Source of the DNA: Bacteroidaceae bacterium
GTDB lineage: Bacteria; Bacteroidota; Bacteroidia; Bacteroidales; Bacteroidaceae
Reading direction: 5' to 3'
DNA length: 64,000 nucleotides
Assembly (NCBI GenBank): GCA_017429525.1
Contig: JAFROT010000031.1
Span: forward strand, 1-64,000
Shown here: positions 8,253 to 17,057 of the stretch, piece after piece
Layout: each line of letters opens with the position of its first letter
Position numbering within the stretch: position 1 is the stretch's first letter
Notes under the pieces: model-generated
What the model saw: the letters and a program-made list of their open reading frames with translations, nothing else
Databases searched by the model: none
Told to the model about the DNA's origin: nothing
Program-made: the position numbers and the translations under genes

Positions 8253-10154
8253 TTAAAAAACTTTTGTTGCTTGAACAAGCCACTCCCGATCCGTCTCGTC
8301 GTCGAGCAGAGGCAGTAGGGCCTCACGCACACGTGCGTGATAATGATTAAGATAGTTGATCTCGTCTGCCGTCATGAGCTCACGGACGATGGGAGTCGTG
8401 TCTATGGGGCAAAGCGTCAATGGATCCAAGCGCAGCCACCCTTCACCGTCTGCCACAATGAGCATCGTGTTTTCCGTCCGGCAACCATGACTGCCTGCGA
8501 TATAGATGCCAGGTTCGATAGTCACCGTCATGCCTGCTCGCAACGGCGCAGGCATCCAGTTCATGCGGAACTGATGAGGGCCTTCATGTACGCTCAGGTA
8601 CGAGCCGACGCCATGCCCTGTTCCATGACCATAGTTTTTATGCTCCTGCCACATGGCATAACGCGCCAGCACATCGAGTTGCGTGCCTGTAGTGCCATCG
8701 GGAAAGACGGCAGTTGCCAAACGAATATGCCCTTTCAGCACAAGCGTGTAGTCACGCCGCTCATCATCGGTCAGCGGGCCAAGGGCAATGGTTCGCGTGA
8801 TGTCCGTTGTGCCGTCGACATATTGTGCGCCACTATCCAAGAGCAACAGGCCGTGCGGCTCCAGGGGAATGTCGGTCTCGGGGGTAGCCTCGTAGTGTAC
8901 GACAGCCCCATGAGCGCCATAGCCTGCTATCGTGTCGAACGAGATATCGCGGAAGCCCTCTTGCTCGGCACGCAGAGCTGTAAGCCGTTGGTCGACAGTG
9001 ATCTCGCTCACCTGCTCTCCATTCATTTTCCACTGGCCATTCTCCTTGGTCCATTCCCCCGTATGAAGCCAATGTAGGAACTTCACCATCGCCACGCCAT
9101 CCTTCAGCATCGCGCTACGGAAGCCTGCTATCTCGGCCTCGTTCTTGATAGCACGAAGGGCTGGGATGGGCGACGATGCCATGAAGTACTCACGGTCTCC
9201 GCCCTCTTGCTTGATGGCCGTGGACAGGGCCTGATTGGTCACCGAAGGATCATACTGCAGCTTGAGCGTCTCGTCGATGACGCCCGTGAACAAGTCTTCA
9301 GCAATACGCTCATAGGGACGAGGGCTGACGTGCAGTTCCTTTAAATAGTTTATCACCTTAGCCGTCAGCTGGGCTGCATCGACATAGAGCAAGGCCTCCG
9401 TGGGCAGTATGACCAGATAAGCGACGAAAGCGGGGGTGCAATGGATGTCACGACCACGAAGGTTCAACGTCCATGCGATCTCATCAAGTTGCGTGACGAC
9501 AAGGGCATCGGCATCCTTCAACGAACGGCGTATGCGGTCCAACTTCTCTGAAGCAGGACAGCCAGCATACTTCAAGGGTTGAATCTCAATTGTCGAATGT
9601 GGCAGAGGGGGGCGCTCATCCCATAGGACGTCCTCTGGAGCCTGATCCTGAATCTCAACAGAGAGTTCGACGCCCTCACGCATTTCAGCCCTAAACGTAG
9701 CGCTGCTTTCAGCACGCCATCCGAGGGAACTCATGGCCTGTTCCAAATCAGCGGCATAATCAACAGCCATTGTCCATCCGCTGTAGCCCACGACAGGCAC
9801 TTCATATCCGTCGGCCATTCCTTGCTCGTCAGCGACCCATTCTGCTATCTCTTGAGCCGTGGCGACATTGCGTGTACAGCGAATCACCTCGAAAGGCGTA
9901 CCCGCCGTCTGCTCTTCTGCAGCCAGCCAATAACGGCTATCCGTCCAAAGCCCAACGCGCGTCAAGGTCACCACAGCCGTACCCGCCGACCCGTTGAAAC
10001 CCGAAATCCATTCACGTGTCTTCCAGTGGTCAGGAACATATTCGCCCATGTGAGGGTCGGTACTCGGGAACACATAGGCCATGAGACCATGTTTACGCAT
10101 CCACGCACGAAGTGCTTCCACGCGCTGAGTGATGATTTGTGCTTTTGACATCAT
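8253..10154 (-). CDS. pepP: Xaa-Pro aminopeptidase (M24B family)
   Basis: At 633 residues this is the long three-domain form, with two creatinase-like N-terminal domains (about 8-160 and 180-335) and a C-terminal pita-bread metallopeptidase. The metal ligands are visible: Asp in LLLDSGAQYVDGTTDITRT (two Asp), His in GTGHGVGSYL, Glu in VTIEPGIYI and Glu in CRTENTMLIV. It removes N-terminal residues ahead of proline, in the cytoplasm (no signal peptide). The start is either Met1 or Met2 (10154 or 10151). A TACTTTTG box lies about 98 nt upstream at 10252-10259, and a carbonic anhydrase gene follows. Confidence 0.92.
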   Translation of the reverse strand: MMSKAQIITQRVEALRAWMRKHGLMAYVFPSTDPHMGEYVPDHWKTREWISGFNGSAGTAVVTLTRVGLWTDSRYWLAAEEQTAGTPFEVIRCTRNVATAQEIAEWVADEQGMADGYEVPVVGYSGWTMAVDYAADLEQAMSSLGWRAESSATFRAEMREGVELSVEIQDQAPEDVLWDERPPLPHSTIEIQPLKYAGCPASEKLDRIRRSLKDADALVVTQLDEIAWTLNLRGRDIHCTPAFVAYLVILPTEALLYVDAAQLTAKVINYLKELHVSPRPYERIAEDLFTGVIDETLKLQYDPSVTNQALSTAIKQEGGDREYFMASSPIPALRAIKNEAEIAGFRSAMLKDGVAMVKFLHWLHTGEWTKENGQWKMNGEQVSEITVDQRLTALRAEQEGFRDISFDTIAGYGAHGAVVHYEATPETDIPLEPHGLLLLDSGAQYVDGTTDITRTIALGPLTDDERRDYTLVLKGHIRLATAVFPDGTTGTQLDVLARYAMWQEHKNYGHGTGHGVGSYLSVHEGPHQFRMNWMPAPLRAGMTVTIEPGIYIAGSHGCRTENTMLIVADGEGWLRLDPLTLCPIDTTPIVRELMTADEINYLNHYHARVREALLPLLDDETDREWLVQATKVF

Positions 10155-10251
10155 ATCAAGATTGATTTAAGCGAAAGAAAATTACGTTCAATGAGGGAAA
10201 AAAGTATTTGCCGAAGGACTTTTACACTCCATTTTGCCCGTTCGGCATGGC

Positions 10252-10259
10252 AAAAGTAA
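10252..10259 (-). promoter_or_regulatory. -7 box TACTTTTG upstream of pepP
   Basis: A perfect TAnnTTTG on the minus strand, divergent from the mdh box at 10323-10330. Confidence 0.7.
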
Positions 10260-10322
10260 ACTATTTGCGGCTCCCTGCAAAAATATTCTCCTCTTTTGTT
10301 GATGCAATCCATAAATTTTAAT

Positions 10323-10330
10323 TACTTTTG
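10323..10330 (+). promoter_or_regulatory. -7 box TACTTTTG upstream of mdh
   Basis: A perfect TAnnTTTG, 55 nt before the mdh ATG. Confidence 0.75.
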
Positions 10331-10385
10331 CCCTGCATTAACTCAAAAACACATAAACTTACACTCTTAAAACCCTACAAGAATT

Positions 10386-11384
10386 ATGGATTTTCTGACC
10401 AATGACAAACTTGTGATTGTGGGCGCTGGCGGTGCCATCGGTTCCACTATGGTTCAGACGGCGTTGACCATGAAGCTGACGCCCAACGTATGCCTCTACG
10501 ATGTCTACGCTCCCGCTATGGAAGGCGTGATGGAAGAGATGTTCCACTGCGGTTACGACGGTGTCAACCTCACTGCCACCACCGATGTGGCCGAGGCTTT
10601 CAAGGATGCTAAGTACATCATCTCCAGCGGCGGCGCTCCCCGTAAGGCCGGCATGACCCGCGAAGACCTCCTTGCTGGCAACTGCAAGATTGCTGAGGAA
10701 CTCGGCAAGAACATCAAGACCTATTGCCCCGACGTGAAGCACGTCGTCATCATCTTCAACCCCGCCGACCTCACGGGTCTCGTCACGTTGCTCTATAGCG
10801 GCCTGAAGCCCGGTCAGGTGACCACGCTTGCCGCTCTCGACAGCACCCGTCTGCAGAGCGCTCTGGCCAAGAAGTTCGGCGTACGCCAGTACGAAGTCAC
10901 AGGTTGCGCCACATACGGTGGCCACGGCGAGCAGATGGCCGTCTTCGGCAGCGCCGTTAAGGTGGCTGGCAAGCCCCTCCACGACCTCATCGGCACACCC
11001 GCTTGCACTGAAGAGGAGTGGGAGCAGCTGAAGGTCGATGTCACCAAGGGTGGTGCCAAGATTATCGAGCTCCGCGGACGCAGCTCATGGCAGAGCCCTG
11101 CCTACTGCTCCGTCGAGATGATTCGTGCGGTGATGGGCGGCGAAGCATTCCGTTGGCCTGCTGGCACTTACGTCTGCAACGAGAAGTACAACCACATCAT
11201 GATGGCCATGGACACCACACTCGGCCCCGACGGCTGCACCTACAAGATGCCCGTTGGCACGCCCGAAGAGATGGCTAAACTCGACCAGAGCTATGAGCAC
11301 CTCTGCCACATGCGCGACGAACTCGTCACGCTGAACATCGTGCCCCCCATCAGCGAGTGGAATAAGATCAACCCCAACCTCTAA
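10386..11384 (+). CDS. mdh: Malate/lactate dehydrogenase family protein (malate dehydrogenase)
   Basis: This 332-residue protein opens with the NAD-binding Rossmann segment KLVIVGAGGAIGSTMVQTAL. It continues with the substrate-binding loop (SSGGAPRKAGMTREDLL), IIFNPADLTG and the region around ATYGGHGEQMAVF, which holds the catalytic His. It interconverts malate and oxaloacetate with NAD(H), a step in the reductive branch that Bacteroidota use to make succinate. It has its own promoter box and ends at a strong hairpin before the rubredoxin gene. The family is certain; malate as substrate follows from close resemblance to Bacteroidales Mdh. Confidence 0.9.
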   Translation: MDFLTNDKLVIVGAGGAIGSTMVQTALTMKLTPNVCLYDVYAPAMEGVMEEMFHCGYDGVNLTATTDVAEAFKDAKYIISSGGAPRKAGMTREDLLAGNCKIAEELGKNIKTYCPDVKHVVIIFNPADLTGLVTLLYSGLKPGQVTTLAALDSTRLQSALAKKFGVRQYEVTGCATYGGHGEQMAVFGSAVKVAGKPLHDLIGTPACTEEEWEQLKVDVTKGGAKIIELRGRSSWQSPAYCSVEMIRAVMGGEAFRWPAGTYVCNEKYNHIMMAMDTTLGPDGCTYKMPVGTPEEMAKLDQSYEHLCHMRDELVTLNIVPPISEWNKINPNL

Positions 11385-11406
11385 TTGTCGGGAATGAGCA
11401 GTTAAC

Positions 11407-11436
11407 ATATTGGCGCAGAATCGTCTGTGCCAATAT
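11407..11436 (+). terminator. Hairpin terminator after mdh
   Basis: ATATTGGCGCAGA and TCTGTGCCAATAT form a 13-bp stem (one G.T pair) with an ATCG tetraloop, 23 nt after the mdh stop, followed by GCTTTCT. Confidence 0.75.
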
Positions 11437-11483
11437 GCTTTCTCGACTACTCAGTAATCACCTCTCTTAATCCAAGAACGACT

Positions 11484-11642
11484 ATGAAGAAGTATGTTTG
11501 CGACCCCTGCGGTTATGTGTATGATCCCGAGCTGGGCGATCCCGACAACGGCATTGCTCCCGGCACCGCATTCGAAGACCTCCCCGAGGATTGGGTCTGC
11601 CCCATCTGCGGCGTAGGCAAAGAAGAATTCACAGCCGAATAA
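11484..11642 (+). CDS. Rubredoxin
   Basis: This 52-residue protein has the two rubredoxin knuckles [10 protein letters not shown] and [11 protein letters not shown], giving four Cys ligands for one iron, plus the aromatic and acidic core ([10 protein letters not shown]). It carries single electrons in the cytoplasm and is the usual donor to flavodiiron proteins such as the one at 3039-4211. I chose the ATG at 11484 because [10 protein letters not shown] is the canonical N-terminus; the longer upstream frame crosses the mdh terminator. recX follows 20 nt after the stop. Confidence 0.95.
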   Translation: MKKYVCDPCGYVYDPELGDPDNGIAPGTAFEDLPEDWVCPICGVGKEEFTAE

Positions 11643-11662
11643 TCAGGCCTTCAAGTCTTAAT

Positions 11663-12106
11663 ATGACTTTTGAACAGGCCCTCAGTCGCATGGCGGCCCT
11701 CTGCAGCGCAAGTGAACATTGCGAGAGCGAGATTCGCGAGAAGCTGCAGAAGGCCGCTATGTCTGATTCTGACATCGAGCGGATTGTAGCGCGGTTGTAC
11801 GACGAGCAATACCTCGATACCGCTCGTTATTGTCGTGCCTTTGCACACGACCGCCTGCGCTTTGCCCGTTGGGGACGGCTGAAGATCCAACAGGCTTTAC
11901 GCATGAAAGGGCTGCCCCACGCCGACATTAGCGATGCACTTCAAGAGTTGCCCGAGAATGAATACCAGCAGGCACTCAACGAGACGATTGCCCAAAAGGA
12001 ACGTTCCCTGCGCGACGAAGACAGCTTCACGCGTCGAGGCAAGTTGATGCGGTTCGCGGCAAGTAGGGGATTTACGGCCGACGAGATCATGGATGCCTTG
12101 CCTTGA
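11663..12106 (+). CDS. recX: Regulatory protein RecX
   Basis: This 147-residue helical protein has the tandem three-helix repeats of RecX, including CSASEHCESEIREKLQKAAM, YLDTARYCRAFAHDRLRFARWG and KIQQALRMKGLPHADISDAL. RecX binds RecA filaments and limits their activity. I chose the ATG at 11663, which leaves 20 nt after the rubredoxin stop; the upstream frame overlaps rubredoxin. Its last 20 nt overlap the 3' end of the convergent prmC gene. Confidence 0.85.
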   Translation: MTFEQALSRMAALCSASEHCESEIREKLQKAAMSDSDIERIVARLYDEQYLDTARYCRAFAHDRLRFARWGRLKIQQALRMKGLPHADISDALQELPENEYQQALNETIAQKERSLRDEDSFTRRGKLMRFAASRGFTADEIMDALP

Positions 12107-12944
12107 GCATGCGTGGACGGCCATATTGATCGTCGCGAACACTAACATCCAAGAAACCAGCATCCACGAAGAGACGACAAGTCTCTACGGCAAGAGCGCT
12201 ATTGATTTCTGCCAAGACCAGTCCACCCGCTTTCAACAACCGTAGGGCCACAGCGGCAATGGCACGATAGAAACGCAACGGATCGGCATCAGGAACAAAC
12301 AATGCGAGGTGAGGTTCATGCTTCAGCACCGTCTCCGCCATCTCACCAGCTTCGCTCGACCGGACATAAGGGGGATTGGAAATAACAAGATCAAGAGACT
12401 GGCTATCAGCGCCCTCTTCAACAGCGAAAGATAACGGCGAAAGGAGGTCCTGCTGGACGAATTCAACGTTCGAAGCTCCGAGGGCAGCTGCATTCTCGCG
12501 AGCAATGGCAAGGGCGCTCTCGCTAATGTCAATGCCTTGGACATGAGCACTCGGGAACGCCAGAGCAAGGCTGATAGCAATACAACCGCTCCCCGTGCAG
12601 AGGTCAAACAGCTTAGAGACAGGGGCGCATAATTCATCGATTGCATACTGAACCAATTCTTCCGTCTCAGGACGGGGAATGAGTACGTCGGGCGTCACAC
12701 GGAAGCGATGCCCGAAGAATTCGGTGTACCCCAAAACATACTGCACAGGCTCACCCGAGCACAGCCGATGTGCAATTTTTTCGAAATCTTTGCGGTCGTC
12801 TGCAGATAATGTTGTACCTTTGCCGAGCAAAAAATCGGTCTGGGAGAGGCCAAAGCGCTCTTCCATCACCATCCGCACGATGGCACGGGCTTCGCCTTCG
12901 CCATGCAGCGGAGTGAGCGCAGCTATGAGTTCGCGGTGATTCAT
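12087..12944 (-). CDS. prmC: Peptide chain release factor N5-glutamine methyltransferase
   Basis: This 285-residue class I methyltransferase modifies the GGQ glutamine of release factors RF1 and RF2. The SAM-binding motif is DLCTGSGCIAISLALAF and the diagnostic catalytic motif is NPPYV (in DLVISNPPYVRSSE). An N-terminal helical domain covers about 1-75. The ATG at 12944 starts only five bases after the promoter box TACCTTTG (12949-12956), so the message may be leaderless. The 3' end overlaps recX by 20 nt on the opposite strand. Confidence 0.92.
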   Translation of the reverse strand: MNHRELIAALTPLHGEGEARAIVRMVMEERFGLSQTDFLLGKGTTLSADDRKDFEKIAHRLCSGEPVQYVLGYTEFFGHRFRVTPDVLIPRPETEELVQYAIDELCAPVSKLFDLCTGSGCIAISLALAFPSAHVQGIDISESALAIARENAAALGASNVEFVQQDLLSPLSFAVEEGADSQSLDLVISNPPYVRSSEAGEMAETVLKHEPHLALFVPDADPLRFYRAIAAVALRLLKAGGLVLAEINSALAVETCRLFVDAGFLDVSVRDDQYGRPRMLKARHP

Positions 12945-12948
12945 GGCG

Positions 12949-12956
12949 CAAAGGTA
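12949..12956 (-). promoter_or_regulatory. -7 box TACCTTTG abutting the prmC start codon
   Basis: The minus strand reads TACCTTTG CGCC ATG. The same box-CGCC-ATG layout occurs at rsmH (26703-26717). Confidence 0.75.
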
Positions 12957-13059
12957 GTGATTTTTTCGTTCAGCGCTGGCCGTTGGATGAATAAAATTCA
13001 TTACATGCCACAAAAAAGGATCACCGACTCAGACATGAAACGGTAAACAAACAACAAGA

Positions 13060-14058
13060 ATGACTTCCGACGAGAAATACATGTCGCGATGCCTGCAGCT
13101 GGCACGTCACGGTGAACTAACCACAGCTCCCAACCCCATGGTAGGTGCCGTCATCGTACATGATGGCCGTATCATCGGCGAGGGTTGGCATCGACGCTAC
13201 GGCGGCCCACACGCCGAGGTGAATGCCGTCCGTTCGGTACGCCCCGAGGACGAGCATCTACTCTCCCAATCCACCATTTATGTCAGCCTCGAGCCCTGTT
13301 CCCACTGGGGCAAGACTCCGCCCTGTGCAGAACTACTGGCGGAGAAGGGCTTTCGTCGCGTCGTCGTGGGATGCCTTGATCCTAATGAGAAGGTAGCGGG
13401 ACGCGGCATCCGCCGCTTGCAAGAGGCTGGCATCGAGGTCGTCGTGGGGGTGCTGGAGGCAGAGTGCCGGTGGCTGAACCGCAAGTTCATGACATTCCAT
13501 TCACTTCATCGCCCCTACATCACGCTGAAATGGGCCCAGAGCGCCGATGGGTTCATCGACCGACGGCGCAAAAACGCTGACGACGGCGAGCCCGTCCATT
13601 TCTCATCACCTTGGACACAGATGCTCGTCCATCGACTGCGGGCTACCCACGAAGCCATCCTCGTAGGCCGCCGTACATGGGAACTCGACCACCCCAGTCT
13701 CACGACACGCCTATGGCCAGGCAAGAGCCCAAAACGATTGGTATTGACGACGAAGATGGAAGATGAAAAGCCAACGGCTGAAGACGCAATGCGCCCTACT
13801 CTCATCTCTCATCTCTCATCCCTCAGCCCGGCGCTTCCGACAAGCTGCCCTGCAGAACATTCTCAGTCCCCTCTCTTTGTCCCGCCCCAGTCCCTTCTGG
13901 TTGAAGGAGGAGCTCAAACTCTGCAATCTTTTATCGATGCCGACCTATGGGATGAGGTCTATATCGAGCGCACAGACATCGTTTTAGGCGACGGAATTAA
14001 GGCTCCTGAAATGAAAACAGACCTAAAAGGACGCCCCATGCACGTTAATTTTGCCTAA
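13060..14058 (+). CDS. ribD: Bifunctional riboflavin biosynthesis protein RibD (deaminase-reductase)
   Basis: This 332-residue protein has an N-terminal deaminase domain (about 1-145) with zinc-ligand motifs HAEVNAV and EPCSHWGKTPPCAELL. The C-terminal 5-amino-6-(5-phosphoribosylamino)uracil reductase domain (about 148-330) includes LKWAQSADGFID, AILVGRRTWELDHPSLTTR and LLVEGGAQTLQSF. It performs the second and third steps of riboflavin synthesis. Residues about 228-270 are a Ser/Pro-rich insert encoded partly by a 7-nt direct repeat (13800-13827). Slippage there would shift the frame and cut off the end of the reductase domain. Confidence 0.9.
   Translation: MTSDEKYMSRCLQLARHGELTTAPNPMVGAVIVHDGRIIGEGWHRRYGGPHAEVNAVRSVRPEDEHLLSQSTIYVSLEPCSHWGKTPPCAELLAEKGFRRVVVGCLDPNEKVAGRGIRRLQEAGIEVVVGVLEAECRWLNRKFMTFHSLHRPYITLKWAQSADGFIDRRRKNADDGEPVHFSSPWTQMLVHRLRATHEAILVGRRTWELDHPSLTTRLWPGKSPKRLVLTTKMEDEKPTAEDAMRPTLISHLSSLSPALPTSCPAEHSQSPLFVPPQSLLVEGGAQTLQSFIDADLWDEVYIERTDIVLGDGIKAPEMKTDLKGRPMHVNFA
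13800..13827 (+). repeat. Heptanucleotide repeat inside ribD
   Basis: TCTCATC occurs three times without interruption (13800, 13807, 13814), followed by the variant CCTCAGC. The unit is not a multiple of three and lies in a coding region. Confidence 0.85.
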
Positions 14059-14118
14059 TTACAGGCATTTTACATCACTTTTCAGACCCTCAAATTTCTT
14101 TCGCGCGAATTTAATGTG

Positions 14119-14126
14119 TACTTTTG
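14119..14126 (+). promoter_or_regulatory. -7 box TACTTTTG upstream of the DUF6242-like lipoprotein gene
   Basis: A perfect TAnnTTTG followed by GCACCCGC-type sequence, 31 nt before the start. It is probably the main promoter of the envelope run that follows. Confidence 0.75.
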
Positions 14127-14157
14127 CACCCGCTTATCATCGCACACAGATTAAGAA

Positions 14158-15480
14158 ATGAAGAAAATCACATACGCGTTCATCGCCTGCGCACTTGTAG
14201 CGCTTGTTGCATCGGCTTGCAAAAGCGATGACAACGACATCGTCTATAGCAGCGATTGCTACATCAAGTCATTCGTGCTGGGCAATATCAAGCGTGCTTT
14301 ACACACCACCAGTTCCACGGGGGCCGACAGCATCTATTATACGACCCTCACAGGTTCGGCTTTTAAGATGGCCATTGACCAGCTCCATGGCACCATCACC
14401 AACGTACCCCCCATCCCCACAGGCGCACAACTCAATGCCATCCTGGCCACCATCACGGCACAGGGCGCTGTCATCTATGCCTCTGCCAGCGATACGACCA
14501 CATGGAAGTCCTTCTCGGCAAAGGACAGCATTGATTTCTCCTCACCCGTCATCTTCCGCATCGTCGCCACCGATGGCCGCAGCTATCGCGACTATACAAC
14601 CACACTTACGGTCCGCGAGGCCGATGCCGACAGTTTCTCATGGACGCGCATCGCTACCCTTGACGCCCTTTCACAACGCACGGCAATCAAGGTCGTCAAC
14701 CCCACGACCATCCTTAGTGCCGACGGCAACGGCAATGCCTACTTGACGCGCAGCACCGATCTTACCGCCTGGACAGATGAGCCGTGCGCAGGACTCCTCG
14801 CGCAGCCCAATATTAGCTCAACAGGTTGCTTTGGCGGCAAGTACTGGATGAGCAATAGCGACCATCGCCTCTACTGCTCTGACGACGCTTCGGTCTGGAG
14901 CGAAGTAGAACAGGACGATAATACTGCCGTCAGCCTCGTCGCCGCATCAAGTCTGGCGCTTTATGCCGTCATCAGCAACCGCGAAGCCAGCCTCCTCGAT
15001 GACGAGAGCCAGATGGCCTCGTCCACCGACGGCCACACGTGGACGCCCATGTCGATTGACGAACTGATGTTTACCGAGGCCAAGACATCGCTGGCCTACA
15101 CCCAGACCAACGGCAACGACCGTGTGCTCCTTGTGGCCGACGTCCTCGACAACTCGTCAACGTCCTTCTACATCTGGAGCCTCCTCGAGGGGTACGAACA
15201 GCCGTGGACGCTCTTCTCTGAGACAAAAAACCCCTATCTCTTGCCGCGCACCCAGCAACTGAGCATCGTCTGCTACAACGGCGAACTCCTTGCCATCGGC
15301 AACGAGAAGACCTATATCAGCTACGACAACGGCATCACGTGGAAGTACTACTCCAACTTTGTGCTGCCTGCCGCCATCTATGGCGCAGCCACCCTATCAG
15401 CCTACGCTGCTGACGAATATATCTACGTCGCTGCTGACAACCAACTCTGGCGCGCCCGCCTCAACAGCTTCGGCGAATAA
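14158..15480 (+). CDS. Outer-envelope lipoprotein, DUF6242-like, with Asp-box repeats
   Basis: This 440-residue protein has a lipoprotein signal peptide with lipobox VASAC (Cys about residue 21). An N-terminal beta domain (about 30-165, CYIKSFVLGNIKRAL and AFKMAIDQLHGTI) resembles DUF6242 proteins of Bacteroidota. The C-terminal part (about 165-440) has repeated Asp-box-like turns such as STDGHTWTPM and SYDNGITWKYYS, which suggests a beta-propeller. It probably sits in the envelope and binds or displays something; no function is known. It heads the run to the PorG-like gene, uppS and bamA, with 20 nt to the next start. Confidence 0.7.
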   Translation: MKKITYAFIACALVALVASACKSDDNDIVYSSDCYIKSFVLGNIKRALHTTSSTGADSIYYTTLTGSAFKMAIDQLHGTITNVPPIPTGAQLNAILATITAQGAVIYASASDTTTWKSFSAKDSIDFSSPVIFRIVATDGRSYRDYTTTLTVREADADSFSWTRIATLDALSQRTAIKVVNPTTILSADGNGNAYLTRSTDLTAWTDEPCAGLLAQPNISSTGCFGGKYWMSNSDHRLYCSDDASVWSEVEQDDNTAVSLVAASSLALYAVISNREASLLDDESQMASSTDGHTWTPMSIDELMFTEAKTSLAYTQTNGNDRVLLVADVLDNSSTSFYIWSLLEGYEQPWTLFSETKNPYLLPRTQQLSIVCYNGELLAIGNEKTYISYDNGITWKYYSNFVLPAAIYGAATLSAYAADEYIYVAADNQLWRARLNSFGE

Positions 15481-15500
15481 AGAACGCTCTTTGACAACCA

Positions 15501-16226
15501 ATGATGAGACTGTCCTTCGTCACCCTGCTTGCTACCCTCACTCTCGCTGCGACAACAGTCAAAGCGCAAGACGGCGAACTGCTGGAATATCAGCAGGAGA
15601 TTGGTGGCGGCATCGGCATGACAGGCTATTTCGCAGATGCGGGCAACAAGCTCTTCAGCGCGCCCCTCGGCACCCTCATCTGGCGACGCAACTTCAACCC
15701 GCGTATGGTCGTCAAGACGAACCTCGCCGTAGGACGTCTCAGCGGCAACACCAAAGGGCAGTTCGTCCCTACCGACCCGCTCAGCGAGACTCCCGAAGGA
15801 GGTACTCCCGCTCCCGACATCCATTTCGGGCGCACCCTCTTGGACCTGGGCGCTCAGTTTGAATTCAACTTCCTCGGCTATGGTATGGGAGCTGCCTACA
15901 AAGGGCTCTATCGCTGGACGCCCTATCTGCTCGGCGGAGCAGGCATTACGATGGCACTCAGCGGAGGAGCCGACGCCACAGCAGGTCTCAACATACCGCT
16001 CGGCATTGGCTTCCGCTATAAGTTGCGCCCCCGGCTCAACATCGGTCTGGAATGGAGCGTGAACTTCACTACGTCCGACCGCCTCGATGACAGTGGCGCA
16101 CCGACGCACCTGAGCGACCCCTACGGCATCAAAAGCGGGATGTTCAAGAACAAGGACTGTTACACGAAGACCGTTCTCATGCTCACCTACGACATCTCGC
16201 CCAAGTACCGCAAATGCAATAATTAG
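15501..16226 (+). CDS. Outer-membrane beta-barrel protein, PorG/DUF6089-like
   Basis: This 241-residue protein has a cleavable signal peptide (ends TTVKAQ) and alternating beta strands ending in VLMLTYDISPKYRKCNN. Glycine-rich strands such as GGGIGMTGYFADAGNKLF and YLLGGAGITMALSGG fit a small barrel. Position directly before uppS and bamA matches, from memory of the Porphyromonas gingivalis order, PorG (PG0189), a type IX secretion component. The assignment rests on that context and on general resemblance, so the role is inferred. Spacing is 20 nt from the lipoprotein and 36 nt to uppS. Confidence 0.65.
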   Translation: MMRLSFVTLLATLTLAATTVKAQDGELLEYQQEIGGGIGMTGYFADAGNKLFSAPLGTLIWRRNFNPRMVVKTNLAVGRLSGNTKGQFVPTDPLSETPEGGTPAPDIHFGRTLLDLGAQFEFNFLGYGMGAAYKGLYRWTPYLLGGAGITMALSGGADATAGLNIPLGIGFRYKLRPRLNIGLEWSVNFTTSDRLDDSGAPTHLSDPYGIKSGMFKNKDCYTKTVLMLTYDISPKYRKCNN

Positions 16227-16262
16227 AAACAAGTAACTCTGTAATCACACATACAAACCACT

Positions 16263-17054
16263 ATGGTTGAGCTCGATACAAACCGCATTCCCCAACACAT
16301 TGCCATCATCATGGACGGCAATGGACGATGGGCGAAGCAGCGCGGACTGCCACGCACGGCAGGCCATGCTCAAGGCGTGGAGGCCGTCAAGCGCATCACT
16401 GAGGAGTGCGTGCGTTTAGGCGTCAAGTACCTCACCCTCTACACCTTCTCCACCGAGAACTGGAACCGACCTGCCGACGAGATTAGTGCTCTTATGGGCC
16501 TTGTGCTGACCAACCTTGAGGAGGAAATCTTCATGAAGAACAACGTGCGTTTCCGCGTCATCGGCGACATCAAACGTCTGCCAGCCGACGTGCAGAAGCG
16601 ACTTTGGGAAGTCATGGAACATACTGCCGACAACGATGCCATGACTATGGTTGTCGCCCTCAGCTACAGCGCACGATGGGAGATTACCAAGGCCATGAAG
16701 GACATCGTATGGGAACTCAAGCAGACCAACCTCACGCGAGCCACCATTGACCCTGAGGATATCACCGAAGAGGTCATCGCCAACCACCTTGAGACCTATT
16801 TTATGCCCGACCCCGACCTCCTCATCCGCACTGGAGGCGAGCAGCGCATCAGCAACTACCTCCTTTGGCAGATTGCCTATTCCGAGCTCTACTTCTGCAA
16901 CACGTTCTGGCCCGACTTCGACGAGCAGGCATTGCAGACAGCCATCGCCGACTTCCAGCAGCGCGAACGACGCTACGGCATGACAAGCGAACAAATTCAG
17001 CCCAACGCTCCCATCGACGAGGAGCACAACGAGGCTTCAAAACATACCAATTAG
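16263..17054 (+). CDS. uppS: Undecaprenyl diphosphate synthase (isoprenyl transferase)
   Basis: This 263-residue cis-prenyltransferase makes the C55 lipid carrier for peptidoglycan and O-antigen. The family signatures are clear: [16 protein letters not shown] with catalytic Asp, [14 protein letters not shown], and the C-terminal [19 protein letters not shown] followed by AYSELYF. The C-terminal tail is longer than usual and acidic ([14 protein letters not shown]). bamA starts 3 nt after the stop, so the two are tightly coupled. Confidence 0.95.
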   Translation: MVELDTNRIPQHIAIIMDGNGRWAKQRGLPRTAGHAQGVEAVKRITEECVRLGVKYLTLYTFSTENWNRPADEISALMGLVLTNLEEEIFMKNNVRFRVIGDIKRLPADVQKRLWEVMEHTADNDAMTMVVALSYSARWEITKAMKDIVWELKQTNLTRATIDPEDITEEVIANHLETYFMPDPDLLIRTGGEQRISNYLLWQIAYSELYFCNTFWPDFDEQALQTAIADFQQRERRYGMTSEQIQPNAPIDEEHNEASKHTN

Positions 17055-17057
17055 CAA

